A stretch of 64,000 nt of DNA from Oscillospiraceae bacterium (GCA_015068905.1 SVJQ01000001.1:62001-126000), one strand, 5' to 3'; shown: positions 45,250 through 53,736, numbered from the stretch's first letter. A program made the numbers and translations. Notes: generated by a model not told the origin, from the sequence alone.

Positions 45250-46061
45250 GTGGCATCCTCCTTTTGATGACCCTTAAACAAGGTGCCCACCTGTTTGCCT
45301 TCTAAGATATCATAGATAACAGCCGGCTGGTTGCCGTTTGTGATGACCATGTTAATGCCGGCTTCCATAACCGTTTTTGCGGCAATCAGCTTGGTGGTCA
45401 TACCGCCTGTGCCACGGGCAGAGCCGGCAGAACCTGCAATGCTGAATAATTCATCTGTTACTTCGCTGACTTCGTCTAACAGCTGTGCATCCTCTGATTT
45501 ATGGGGGTCAGAACTGTAGAGCCCGTCAATGTCTGAGAGGATGATTAAAAGGTCTGCGTCAATCAAGGTTGCAACCATGGCAGACAAGGTATCGTTATCG
45601 CCAAACTCAATTTCTTCGGTTGAAATGGCGTCATTTTCATTAACAATAGGGATGACACCCCATTCAAGCAGGGTGTTGAAGGTGGTGGTGGCGTTTTTCT
45701 TGCGCTGTTCGTCCTCAATGACGTTTTTAGTTAAAAGCACCTGCGCCACATCGCAGCCATATTCGCCAAACAGCTTACCATAAATGCTCATCAGCTCGCT
45801 TTGACCGATGGCAGAGGTAGCTTGCTTTTCACGGGTTGTTTTTGGCTTTTCGGCAAAGCCCATCTTACCCATGCCAACGCCAACAGCGCCGCTTGACACT
45901 AAAATAATCTCTCTGCCTTCGTGGCATAAATCTGCCAGCGTTCTTGCCAGAAGATCAATTTTACGCAAATGAATGCGACCGGTGGAATAGGTCAGAGAAG
46001 AGGTCCCCACCTTAACGACAATGCGCTTGGCGTTTTTTAATTTTGAAATGGAAGTTTGCAT
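45243..46061 (-). CDS. proB: Glutamate 5-kinase, form without PUA domain
   Basis: ProB phosphorylates glutamate, the first and feedback-controlled step to proline. The 272-residue protein is an amino-acid kinase only: RIVVKVGTSSLTY, LVSSGAVGVGMGKMGF, PIVNENDAIS and GTGGMTTKLIAAK. The C-terminal PUA domain of E. coli ProB is absent, as in several Gram-positives. An in-frame extension to 46130 would overlap the glycosyltransferase. The ATG at 46061 after AGGTGATAAAT is preferred. Confidence 0.94.
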   Translation of the reverse strand: MQTSISKLKNAKRIVVKVGTSSLTYSTGRIHLRKIDLLARTLADLCHEGREIILVSSGAVGVGMGKMGFAEKPKTTREKQATSAIGQSELMSIYGKLFGEYGCDVAQVLLTKNVIEDEQRKKNATTTFNTLLEWGVIPIVNENDAISTEEIEFGDNDTLSAMVATLIDADLLIILSDIDGLYSSDPHKSEDAQLLDEVSEVTDELFSIAGSAGSARGTGGMTTKLIAAKTVMEAGINMVITNGNQPAVIYDILEGKQVGTLFKGHQKEDATC

Positions 46062-46089
46062 ATTTATCACCTGTTTTATCTCGTATGTA

Positions 46090-47205
46090 TTATATGGATT
46101 GGCGGTCTTTGTAGACTTCTTTATATACATCCTCTAATCGGGTTACGGATTTTTGAACCGTATACTGTTGTGCGATTTTCTGACCGGCAGCTTCGCCGAT
46201 GATAGAAGCAAAATCCGGATTGCAAATCAGCCGGAGCATAGCCAGCGCCATTGAGGTGCTGTCGGCATAGTTTACCAAAATACCATCTTCGTTATCCGTA
46301 ATGAGCTCACAGTTACCGCCGACGCGGGTGGCGATGATGGGCTTGGAAAGGCTCATTGCTTCCATCAGCGAAAGGCTCATCGCCTCAAACTTTGAAGCAT
46401 TTACAACAATATCGATAGCGCTTAAAAGCTCAGTTACATCATCCACAAAGCCTGTAAAGATAATGTGGTTCTCAAGCCCGTAGCGGCCGATGCGTTCTTT
46501 CAACTCTTGTTCCATACTGCCGGCGCCCACAATGATGAACTTTGCTTTAGGATATTCCTTTACAACCTGCCAGGCGGCTTTGATAAAATATTTATGCCCT
46601 TTATCCGGGTCCAGACGCCCGAAAATGCCGAGCAGAATTTCATCATCCTTAACATCGTAGCGATGACGGATATAGGAAATTGCTTCGTTGGATGCACGGC
46701 GAATCGGTACAATGCTTGTGCCGGCGATTCTGATTTTGTGTTGGGGGATGCCGCTGTCAGCCAGATTGCTTGCAGCAGCTTCTGATACTGCAATGTAGTA
46801 GTTGCAGGAAGGGTTGTGCAACAGGCCGTTAACCATAGCCCCCAGACTTTGCTCGGGGAAGGTGATACGATGCTGTGTGCCAATAACAACAGGCACCTTT
46901 GCCTTTTTGCCGGCAATGCAGGCAGAGGGGCAAGCGTGGGTTTGTACAATGTGCGGTTTGATTTTTAAAAATATGTCCTTTAAGCCGTTGACGCACTGTT
47001 TGTCATAGTTCTTGGCGGAAATATACGGAGATTCAATCAGTGTTACATCTTCTATAGCGCTCACAGCTTCAACCAGCTTACAGTTTTGTGGCAGGATTAC
47101 TGTGACGCGGAACAGAACACGGTCAAAATTTTCAAGATAATTTAAAAGATATTTTCCTGCATCGTCAATAATAGCCTCAGAAAGTACCTGCACTACATGT
47201 GTCAT
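46090..47205 (-). CDS. Family-4-like glycosyltransferase
   Basis: This 371-residue retaining glycosyltransferase of the GT-B fold has LLGIFGRLDPDKGHKYFIKA in the nucleotide-sugar domain and the EX7E-type motif FEAMSLSLMEAMSLSKPII, both typical of GT4. The N-terminal domain begins THVVQVLSEAI. Neither acceptor nor donor can be told. It appears to be the first gene of a long operon, with a consensus-like promoter upstream. Confidence 0.88.
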   Translation of the reverse strand: MTHVVQVLSEAIIDDAGKYLLNYLENFDRVLFRVTVILPQNCKLVEAVSAIEDVTLIESPYISAKNYDKQCVNGLKDIFLKIKPHIVQTHACPSACIAGKKAKVPVVIGTQHRITFPEQSLGAMVNGLLHNPSCNYYIAVSEAAASNLADSGIPQHKIRIAGTSIVPIRRASNEAISYIRHRYDVKDDEILLGIFGRLDPDKGHKYFIKAAWQVVKEYPKAKFIIVGAGSMEQELKERIGRYGLENHIIFTGFVDDVTELLSAIDIVVNASKFEAMSLSLMEAMSLSKPIIATRVGGNCELITDNEDGILVNYADSTSMALAMLRLICNPDFASIIGEAAGQKIAQQYTVQKSVTRLEDVYKEVYKDRQSI

Positions 47206-47311
47206 CTGTGAACACCCCCGTTAGTATTTTGCACTGTTGCGTTAAGGTCAAAAAATCGACAAAAAATTATTTTTGCCTGAGTTTGTACCTAAAAATAATT
47301 ATACAGATTAT

Positions 47312-47340
47312 ATTATATAACTAAATGCGCTAAAAGTCAA
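47312..47340 (-). promoter_or_regulatory. Sigma-A-type promoter of the twelve-gene operon
   Basis: On the minus strand TTGACT and TATAAT are 17 bp apart, 107 nt before the glycosyltransferase start. The 212-bp gap otherwise holds only the terminator of the SLOG gene. Confidence 0.75.
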
Positions 47341-47372
47341 TAAATTTACTATGGTTTTGCGGTAAAAACAAT

Positions 47373-47401
47373 AAAAAAACCGTGCCTTTAAAATAGCACG
47401 G
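47373..47401 (-). terminator. Terminator of the S24-repressor/SLOG unit
   Basis: CCGTGC and GCACGG enclose a 10-nt loop, with seven U on the minus strand. Confidence 0.8.
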
Positions 47402-47418
47402 TATACGGAAATATTTGT

Positions 47419-47919
47419 TTACAATAAAGACAGTTGCTGAGAGTCGGCGCCATCCAGCAAAAGGACTGAAATCCCTGACTTTTCAGCATAATTTACGGTG
47501 TATTTTGTGCCGCCACGGTTTTGCTCTAAATAGGCCAGCAAGCAAGAGGCTGAATCCACCAAAAAACGGTTTCGCCTTTGCATACAACCGTTGTCATAAT
47601 CCTCGGCTGTGTATACAATCTTATCGGCAGCAGCAACCAGTTGACGATAGACCTCTTTTTGCCCGCTTGACCAATACTTATCCTGATTTTTGCAGGGAAG
47701 AACCATACAAAGATGGATGTGGGGAAATTCATTCTTTAAGCTGATTACAGTTTGGGCGGCAAGTTGGTCAAACCCTAAGGCGCCACCGGAACAAAAATCA
47801 GTATAGCCTTTTTCAATCAGTGAGCGAACTGCAGAGTTAAGCTGTTTTGTCAATGCATCCCTCCGGCAGCTTCTGATTATTCTGTGGCCGGTAAAAGAGC
47901 AGGTTGTTTCTCGTTTCAT
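47419..47919 (-). CDS. SLOG-domain protein (DprA/LOG-like, DUF1273-type)
   Basis: This 166-residue Rossmann-like protein begins TCSFTGHRIIRSC and contains YTDFCSGGALGFDQLAAQTV, the glycine-rich loop of the SLOG superfamily that binds nucleotides or nucleotide-like ligands. CMVLPCKNQDKYW follows. Relatives include Bacillus YpsA; the function is not settled. GGGAGGGCTT precedes the ATG. It starts 27 nt after the repressor gene and probably shares its transcript. Confidence 0.85.
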   Translation of the reverse strand: MKRETTCSFTGHRIIRSCRRDALTKQLNSAVRSLIEKGYTDFCSGGALGFDQLAAQTVISLKNEFPHIHLCMVLPCKNQDKYWSSGQKEVYRQLVAAADKIVYTAEDYDNGCMQRRNRFLVDSASCLLAYLEQNRGGTKYTVNYAEKSGISVLLLDGADSQQLSLL

Positions 47920-47946
47920 AAGCCCTCCCGTTGGTGGTTTGCCGTC

Positions 47947-48612
47947 TTAAAAAATAGAGTGCAGGGACTTAATCACCTTGCCGAGAATTTTAAAAGACTG
48001 TTCATTCGGGTTGACAACAACAGGGCGGTAAACCGGATTGCTGCTTTCGCTTTCAAGCAATACAAACTCACCCTGACGGAAATAGCGGCAGAAAAATGCC
48101 GGATTATCTTCAAGGGCAACAGCGATAATTTCACCGTCGTCAGCATAGTCCTGTTCACGGATAATGGCAATACTGCCGTCAGGAAGGGCGGCGCGGTCCA
48201 TTCTGTCGCCGGAGACTTTTAAGCCGAAAATCTCACCTTCACCAACGAATGAGGTTGAAAAAATAAATTCATGAATGGGGACAGTGTGGGTTGTTAAATT
48301 AAGATACACAGGGACTGTTTTTTGAGTGAAAGAGACGGTAGGCTCTTCACCAAGAGTGTTAGCCGGTGCGGGAGATTTTTTTTCAATGCAAGCTTTAAGA
48401 TCATCAAAAGTAACGTTTGGATTTGTAAGATCGTCAGATTTCACACCGTAAAAACTTGCCAGCTGATCTAAGGTTGCACGGGGTGGCTTTGTATAACCGG
48501 TTTCGTGATTGGAGATGGTGGTTTTGCCCACGCCCAGCATTTGTGCCAGTTCGTCTTGATTCAGACCCTTATATTTTCTGAGCTTTTTTAACTTAAATTC
48601 GAGACTGTTCAT
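47947..48612 (-). CDS. XRE-family repressor with S24-like domain lacking the catalytic dyad
   Basis: This 221-residue regulator has a helix-turn-helix in residues 6-62 (LNQDELAQMLGVGKTTISNH), a linker and a LexA/CI-like S24 fold. In active S24 proteins the Ser sits in GDSM; here it reads VSGDRMDRAALPDG, so Ser is replaced by Arg. The catalytic Lys (VKR or LKK type) aligns with Cys in AFFCRYFRQ. Self-cleavage is therefore not expected. AAAGGAGCGCATCTT supports the ATG at 48612 rather than the frame start at 48675. It is probably autoregulated. Confidence 0.85.
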   Translation of the reverse strand: MNSLEFKLKKLRKYKGLNQDELAQMLGVGKTTISNHETGYTKPPRATLDQLASFYGVKSDDLTNPNVTFDDLKACIEKKSPAPANTLGEEPTVSFTQKTVPVYLNLTTHTVPIHEFIFSTSFVGEGEIFGLKVSGDRMDRAALPDGSIAIIREQDYADDGEIIAVALEDNPAFFCRYFRQGEFVLLESESSNPVYRPVVVNPNEQSFKILGKVIKSLHSIF

Positions 48613-48681
48613 AAGATGCGCTCCTTTGTTTTTTGATTGCACACATAGTTCAGAAATAGATAATCTGTTTGACATATACCG

Positions 48682-48710
48682 ATTATAACATAAAAAAAAC
48701 TAAAATTCAA
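48682..48710 (-). promoter_or_regulatory. Promoter of the repressor/SLOG unit
   Basis: On the minus strand TTGAAT and TATAAT are 17 bp apart, 70 nt before the ATG. Confidence 0.7.
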
Positions 48711-48720
48711 CAAAAAAATG

Positions 48721-48743
48721 TTTCAATTTGTTTCAATTTGAAA
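48721..48743. promoter_or_regulatory. Possible operator next to the repressor promoter
   Basis: TTTCAATTTG at 48721 is followed directly by TTTCAATTTGAAA at 48731, a palindrome around one T. It lies 10 bp upstream of the -35 box, a plausible place for autoregulation. The remaining 125 bp to the next terminator show nothing I can name. Confidence 0.4.
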
Positions 48744-48870
48744 AAATGATTGATTTTTTTATTCTTTTTATTTTAAAAATACAACTTACAGACTTAAAAA
48801 TACAATTAGCGGCAGGCAGTTATTCCGCTTTTTACGACGCTGTCTTGCGCCCATAACAGATATACAAACA

Positions 48871-48905
48871 AAAAAAGAGCTATGCAAATGCACAGCTCTT
48901 TTTTG
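48871..48905 (-). terminator. Terminator of the NlpC/P60 gene
   Basis: GAGCTATGC and GCACAGCTC enclose an AAAT loop with one A-C mismatch, flanked by A- and T-runs. Confidence 0.85.
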
Positions 48906-48907
48906 TC

Positions 48908-49591
48908 TTAATGTATAATTCTTCTTGCTGCATAATAGCAATTGTTATAGTAACCGGTTGTGATGCTGGTATATTTGACAACATCGCCGGTCTGCGGTGC
49001 GTGAATCATCATACCGTCACCGGCGTAAATGCCAACGTGATTGACATAAGTATTACCGGCACGCATAAACAGAACCAGGTCACCGGGGCGCAGCTCTGAC
49101 TTGCTGACGGGAACACCGTTTGCAAGCTGGTCGTGGGCGACACGGTTAATGTTATAGCCCAACTGACGGTATATGTAAGAGGTGAAACCGGAACAGTCAA
49201 AACCGGAAGGGCTTGAACCACCATATACATAAGGAACGCCTAAATACTGTTTGGCAAGCTGAACCACACGGTCGCCACCGGAAATATTCCCGCGGGAAGC
49301 AATATCTTCAGCACGGGTGCTGACATAGTCGCCGCAAATGTAGCCTTCAACACCATTGGGGCGTTTGTACATATACCAGTTACCGTATTTGCCGTAAAAG
49401 GTTAATGTAATTCCTTTAGATGCCTGCGTGAGAATCTCACGGTCGGTTCCGGCACCGGCGCGAACATTTACATTATCACCGGTAATGACGCCGGTACAGG
49501 GGAAAGTTTCCGCCACGACGGTCATAGAAAAGCCGCTGACAAGTAGCACAAAAGCGCTAAGTGTTGCAATCAGTTTTTTGTTTATTTTCAT
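48908..49591 (-). CDS. Secreted SH3-NlpC/P60 cell-wall hydrolase
   Basis: This 227-residue protein has a signal peptide (MKINKKLIATLSAF, cleaved near VVAE), an SH3b domain (GVITGDNVNVRAGAGTDREI) and an NlpC/P60 peptidase at residues 110-227. GFDCSGFTSYIYRQLG carries the catalytic Cys, NHVGIYAGDG the His, and MIHAPQTG the third polar residue. Such enzymes cut peptide stems of peptidoglycan. TCGGAGGAAAATTTTTT precedes the ATG; the longer frame to 49804 is not plausible. It is monocistronic. Confidence 0.93.
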   Translation of the reverse strand: MKINKKLIATLSAFVLLVSGFSMTVVAETFPCTGVITGDNVNVRAGAGTDREILTQASKGITLTFYGKYGNWYMYKRPNGVEGYICGDYVSTRAEDIASRGNISGGDRVVQLAKQYLGVPYVYGGSSPSGFDCSGFTSYIYRQLGYNINRVAHDQLANGVPVSKSELRPGDLVLFMRAGNTYVNHVGIYAGDGMMIHAPQTGDVVKYTSITTGYYNNCYYAARRIIH

Positions 49592-49651
49592 AAAAAATTT
49601 TCCTCCGAAAGGTAATTCGTAAAAAGTTATTACGAACTTGTTACAATTTGT

Positions 49652-49680
49652 ATTATACAGGAGCACAACATAATTGTCAA
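49652..49680 (-). promoter_or_regulatory. Consensus sigma-A promoter of the NlpC/P60 gene
   Basis: A perfect TTGACA and TATAAT lie 17 bp apart on the minus strand, 61 nt before the ATG. Confidence 0.9.
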
Positions 49681-49763
49681 CCCTTTTTAAAACTTTTTTA
49701 ACAATTTCGTTAAAAATTCGGTGTGAAATTATATAATTTTTACCAGGTACTTTTGTCGGAATC

Positions 49764-49792
49764 TTGCATTTTTTTTGGTTCTGTGGTATTAT
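49764..49792 (+). promoter_or_regulatory. Promoter of the HAD/histidine-phosphatase pair
   Basis: TTGCAT and TATTAT are 17 bp apart, 80 nt before the GTG start at 49872. Confidence 0.55.
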
Positions 49793-49871
49793 AGCTGAGT
49801 GCATATATTATAATTTTATAAACGTATGCACGCCCTTTACTGATGAATCGTATATAAATGAGGTGAAGCAA

Positions 49872-50513
49872 GTGAGCTATTCAACATACCTGTTTGATTT
49901 TGACGGCACTTTAGTGGATTCTATGCCGGCATATATCGGCGTTATGTTACGGATTTTAGATGAAAACAATATCTCTTATGAAAAAGATATAGTCAAAATT
50001 ATTACACCTTTAGGATATGTGGGAACAGCAAAATATTTCAAACAACTGGGCATTACTACGGCTGAAGAGGAGCTGGTTGCTTTAATGAACCGTTATGCCT
50101 ATGAGGAATATGCCTGTCATATCCCCGCTAAGGACCATGTTGTATCGACCCTTTCGGCCTTAAAGGAAGCCGGAGCAGACCTTCACGTGTTAACGGCAAG
50201 TCCCCATAAGGTGTTAGATGTCTGTCTGAAACGGCTGGGTATTTACGGTTTGTTTGAAAATGTTTGGTCCTGCGATGATTTTAACACCACCAAAGCTGAT
50301 CCTGCCATTTATACCATGGCAGCAGAGAAAATCGGCAAACCGGTGGGTGACATTCTGTTTTTAGACGATAATCTGGGCGCTGATAAAACTGCAAAAGCTG
50401 CAGGTATGAAAGTTTGTGGTGTATATGATGCTTCTTCTGCAGAATATACTGATGACATCAAAGCCGTGACAGACCATTATATCAACGATTTTTCAGAACT
50501 GCTTGCTATATAA
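49872..50513 (+). CDS. HAD-family phosphatase
   Basis: This 213-residue HAD phosphatase carries LFDFDGTLVDSMPAY (motif I), LHVLTASPHKV (motif II) and ILFLDDNLGADKTAKAAG (motif IV). A helical cap lies after motif I, as in beta-phosphoglucomutase- or Gph-like enzymes. The substrate is unknown. I place the start at the GTG at 49872, which fits AGGTGAAGCAA; the frame is open to 49764 but covers the promoter. It is followed 19 nt later by a histidine phosphatase. Confidence 0.85.
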   Translation: MSYSTYLFDFDGTLVDSMPAYIGVMLRILDENNISYEKDIVKIITPLGYVGTAKYFKQLGITTAEEELVALMNRYAYEEYACHIPAKDHVVSTLSALKEAGADLHVLTASPHKVLDVCLKRLGIYGLFENVWSCDDFNTTKADPAIYTMAAEKIGKPVGDILFLDDNLGADKTAKAAGMKVCGVYDASSAEYTDDIKAVTDHYINDFSELLAI

Positions 50514-50532
50514 GCTATAAGGAGAGACAAAG

Positions 50533-51174
50533 GTGACGACAGTTATTTTAATCAGACACGGCGAAAGTGAAGCAAACCGAAAGAATGTTTTTGCCGGACA
50601 TATTGACCCTGATCTGGAAGAACAAGGCTTGCGTCAGGCAAAGCTGACGGCGCGTTATGTTGCTGAAAATTATCAGGTGGATGCTGTTTATGCAAGCGAT
50701 TTAACCCGCGCCAGTAAAACAGCGCAGTGCTTGGGTGAGCTTTTACAAATGCCGGTTATAAAGGAAAAAGGCTTGCGTGAGATTGACGCCGGCAAGTGGG
50801 AAGGTGTCAGCTTTAATGAAGTGCCGGTGCTGTATCCGGAAGAGTTCAGTGTATGGGTGCGTGACCTTGGAAGTGCTCGGTGCCCGGGCGGCGAAAGCGT
50901 CAGGGAGTTAGGCGCAAGAGTTTTTAAAACCCTGACAAGCATTGCAGAAAAAGAGGCGGATAAAACCGTTGTTGTCGCCACTCACGCAACGCCCATCCGT
51001 GCGATGCAGAGTATTGTGACAACCGGTGATGTTCGGGCGATGAAAGACATTCCCTGGGCGTCTAATGCCTCTCTTACTGTTTTTACTTATGAAGGCGGCA
51101 AATGGAAGCTTGTAGAGGCAAGTATTGACGGGCATCTGTCTGACTGCAAAACAGCTTTGCCCGATACCGTTTGA
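50533..51174 (+). CDS. Histidine phosphatase (phosphoglycerate mutase-like)
   Basis: This 213-residue enzyme begins TTVILIRHGESEANRKN, the RHGE motif with the phosphorylated His, and keeps the second His in VVATHATPIRAM near residue 155. LREIDAGKWEGVS and PGGESVREL are typical of alpha-ribazole phosphatase or broad PGM-like members. The start is GTG with GGAGAGACAAA before it. The substrate cannot be told from sequence. A terminator follows. Confidence 0.88.
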   Translation: MTTVILIRHGESEANRKNVFAGHIDPDLEEQGLRQAKLTARYVAENYQVDAVYASDLTRASKTAQCLGELLQMPVIKEKGLREIDAGKWEGVSFNEVPVLYPEEFSVWVRDLGSARCPGGESVRELGARVFKTLTSIAEKEADKTVVVATHATPIRAMQSIVTTGDVRAMKDIPWASNASLTVFTYEGGKWKLVEASIDGHLSDCKTALPDTV

Positions 51175-51196
51175 CTGCCCGGTCTGTATGCATTAT

Positions 51197-51243
51197 AACA
51201 GAAGCCGGGGCAAACAGCCTTTGTTTGTCCTGACTTCTGTTTT
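51197..51243 (+). terminator. Terminator of the phosphatase pair
   Basis: AACAGAAG and CTTCTGTT form the base, and CAAACA pairs with TGTTTG above an internal bulge; a T-run follows. Confidence 0.75.
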
Positions 51244-51263
51244 GCTTTGAGAAATTTTTTTTA

Positions 51264-51292
51264 TTGAAAATCCACATTCAGTGTGGTATAAT
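51264..51292 (+). promoter_or_regulatory. Promoter of the LTA-synthase-like gene
   Basis: TTGAAA and TATAAT are 17 bp apart, 60 nt before the TTG start. Confidence 0.75.
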
Positions 51293-51352
51293 ATCATCTG
51301 TCGTTTTTTGAAATAAACTGTCATTTTCTGACAGATTGCAGAGGGTGAGCTA

Positions 51353-53206
51353 TTGAAAACTTTTTTACAAAATGCGCTGTCTCTTTTAAAAAAATATAAT
51401 TTTATACTGTTTGCTTTTGTGGCACTGGTTCTGCCGGATGTTATGCTTAAACGTCTTGTGCATCCGGGCACTTTTACGGAAAACTTTGTTCCGATAACAG
51501 CAGGACTTTTTACGTTGGCGTGGGTATGTGTGATTCTGTTTTTATGTGTCATTCTGCTTTCAAAACGGTGGGGCAGAATTGTGTTTGCTGTCATTTCGGT
51601 GCTCTTTACGGTGTACGCTTTTAGTGAAAGTATGTATTATAAAATTTTTGATCAGTTTTTCTGGCTGAAAAGCATTGCGCTGGCAGGTGAAGGGGCTGAC
51701 TATTTAAGCTATGTTTTTAAGTTGATGGATGCCAATATTATTGTATGCGTTGTTTTGGCTCTTGCTTCTATTGTGCTTGCTCTTGTTTTCTGGAAGGATG
51801 TAAAGGTTGGCATCAAAGCTAAATGTATTTTTATGCTTGTTCCGGTTTTGGTTATAGTGGCTGTTCATGTGTACCTGCAGCCTGTTTTTCAGCAGAATGC
51901 CATGAATCAGTGGGATACCTGGCGCAAGCCCAGAGCTGTGTATAAAAATTTTACTGATGCAAACCGCAGCTTTGAGATAACCGGCATTTATCAGTTTTTA
52001 TATTTAAATGCCTATACTACCATTTTTCCCAATGAACGTTACACTGAGGAAGATTACAAAAAGGCAGAGGCCTTTTTTGAAGCAAAAGGCGAGATGCCGG
52101 TTCATGAATATACGGAACTTTTTAAAGGCAAAAATGTGATTGCCGTCATGATGGAGAGTATGGACGGCTGGGCGATTGATAAAAAAACAACACCGACATT
52201 GCATTATATGATGTCTAACGGCATCAACTTTTCAAATTATAATGCACCGCTGTTTGGCTCGGGCTTTACATTGGGGTCTGAGTTTGCCTTTAACACGGGT
52301 TATTACACGCCTCTTTCCGCTGTTAGTCCGGCTCATTTCAGCGGTAACAGCTATCCTTATGCGTTGGCAAATTTGTTCCGGGATGCAGGCTATGCCACCA
52401 ATTCCTTCCATTTTAATGAGGCAACTTTTTATAACCGTGGCATTTTGCATAGGGCGTTTGGCTATGAAAAGTATAATGCATTTGAAGACTTTGGCTTATC
52501 CGGTGTTGAGGCAGAGCTTGACAGCAACATTTTGAAAAATGATGACATTTATAAAAAAATGACTGAAAAACAGCCGTTTTTCAGCTTTGTTATAACCTAT
52601 TCGGCGCATCTGCCCTATACAGATGACAGCCCTAAATTGAAGCTTGCCAAAACCTATCGACCGGAATTGATTGACGAAACCATGCACCCCGAAGAAAACA
52701 GTATGCAGATTCTTGCAGCAGATACGGATGCTTTTTTTAAACAGCTTCTGACACGGCTGGAAGCAGACGGATTGCTGGAGGACACGGTTATTGTGGCATT
52801 TACCGATCATTTTTCTTATGGTATTTCGGATGAGGCATTATTATCAGAATGCAGGGGCGATGAACTGATTTATCGCGTTCCGGCGTTTATTTACGCAAAG
52901 GGCATAAAGCCTGTAAAAATTTCAAAACCCATGATGACAGCCGACTGGGCGCCCACTTTAGTGAATTTGTTTGGTCTGGACCGTGAGGGCGACTATCTGG
53001 GCAATGATATTTTAGACCCCGAAAACGATGGCTTTGTTTATTTTGAAAATTGGTCATGGATGGATTCTGAGCGCTACTATAATTTGTCTGAAGAGAAAGA
53101 GGAAGAGGAGACGGATTATATCCGAGAGCAGAACCAAAGGGTTAAAGCCAGCATGGATGCAAACAACATTGTCATTTTAGGCGATTATTATGCTAATTTT
53201 AAGTAA
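51353..53206 (+). CDS. LTA synthase-family sulfatase-like protein
   Basis: This 617-residue membrane enzyme of the LtaS/alkaline phosphatase superfamily has about five N-terminal membrane helices (residues 13-190). The outside catalytic domain follows: VIAVMMESMDGW with the metal-binding Glu, SGFTLGSEFAFNTG with the likely catalytic Thr, and VAFTDHFSYG with late metal ligands. LtaS polymerises glycerol-phosphate lipoteichoic acid; relatives may act on other lipids. The start is TTG after GAGGGTGAGC. The C-terminal EEKEEEETDYIREQNQRV looks like a short coiled helix. Whether it truly makes LTA is an inference. Confidence 0.87.
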   Translation: MKTFLQNALSLLKKYNFILFAFVALVLPDVMLKRLVHPGTFTENFVPITAGLFTLAWVCVILFLCVILLSKRWGRIVFAVISVLFTVYAFSESMYYKIFDQFFWLKSIALAGEGADYLSYVFKLMDANIIVCVVLALASIVLALVFWKDVKVGIKAKCIFMLVPVLVIVAVHVYLQPVFQQNAMNQWDTWRKPRAVYKNFTDANRSFEITGIYQFLYLNAYTTIFPNERYTEEDYKKAEAFFEAKGEMPVHEYTELFKGKNVIAVMMESMDGWAIDKKTTPTLHYMMSNGINFSNYNAPLFGSGFTLGSEFAFNTGYYTPLSAVSPAHFSGNSYPYALANLFRDAGYATNSFHFNEATFYNRGILHRAFGYEKYNAFEDFGLSGVEAELDSNILKNDDIYKKMTEKQPFFSFVITYSAHLPYTDDSPKLKLAKTYRPELIDETMHPEENSMQILAADTDAFFKQLLTRLEADGLLEDTVIVAFTDHFSYGISDEALLSECRGDELIYRVPAFIYAKGIKPVKISKPMMTADWAPTLVNLFGLDREGDYLGNDILDPENDGFVYFENWSWMDSERYYNLSEEKEEEETDYIREQNQRVKASMDANNIVILGDYYANFK

Positions 53207-53256
53207 ATGCCGGCACGAGTCATGTTGACTCTTTGGCGAATTATGTCATATTATGA

Positions 53257-53285
53257 TTGACAGGCAAAAAAGTCTGTGCTATACT
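53257..53285 (+). promoter_or_regulatory. Promoter of the TM2/DUF4234 pair
   Basis: TTGACA and TATACT are 17 bp apart, 34 nt before the ATG. Confidence 0.85.
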
Positions 53286-53318
53286 GAATTTATAAAATTA
53301 ATTAAGGGGGACTTAATT

Positions 53319-53723
53319 ATGTATTGTAAAAATTGTGGCGAAGCTCTGAACGAAGGTCAGGCAGTATGCGTGAAATGTGGTGTTAAAGTTGGTCAGGGTA
53401 GCGGTTATTGTGCTAACTGTGGTGCTACTTTAGCTTCTAATGCAGACGTTTGTATGTCTTGTGGTGTTGCTGTTAAAAAGTCAGCTGCAAGCAATTCAAA
53501 TGAAAACCTGAATGGTCAGGACAAAATCGTTATGATTTTAATCTGTTTCTTCTTAGGCGGCCTTGGTATCCATAACTTTATGATGGGTGAAACCAAGAAG
53601 GGTGTACTGAAGCTTGTTTTGTTCCTTGTTTCATGTGGTAGTATCAGTAGCATCATTGCTTTAATTGATTTAATCAAGCTTGCAATGGGTAATTATGTAG
53701 CTGATCCTGAAAAGCTCATCTAA
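53319..53723 (+). CDS. Zinc-ribbon and TM2-domain membrane protein
   Basis: This 135-residue protein has two zinc ribbons in residues 1-52 (CKNCGEALNEGQAVCVKCG and CANCGATLASNADVCMSCG) joined to a TM2-type domain with two membrane segments. GGLGIHNFMMGETKKGVLKL is the conserved TM2 sequence. Such fusions are common in Gram-positives but of unknown role. AAGGGGGACTTAATT fits the ATG at 53319. The next gene starts 13 nt after it. Confidence 0.87.
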   Translation: MYCKNCGEALNEGQAVCVKCGVKVGQGSGYCANCGATLASNADVCMSCGVAVKKSAASNSNENLNGQDKIVMILICFFLGGLGIHNFMMGETKKGVLKLVLFLVSCGSISSIIALIDLIKLAMGNYVADPEKLI

Positions 53724-53736
53724 TCAGGAGGTCATT

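Noticed and set aside
46062-46130. N-terminal extension of proB
   Set aside because: It overlaps the end of the glycosyltransferase gene and has no ribosome site; the kinase fold starts after the internal ATG.
47419-49591. Prophage remnant, suggested by the S24 repressor and cell-wall hydrolase
   Set aside because: There are no integrase, terminase, capsid or tail genes, and the hydrolase has a normal secretion signal and its own consensus promoter.
49592-49804. N-terminal extension of the NlpC/P60 protein
   Set aside because: The extension covers a consensus promoter, and a clear signal peptide begins at the internal ATG with a strong ribosome site.
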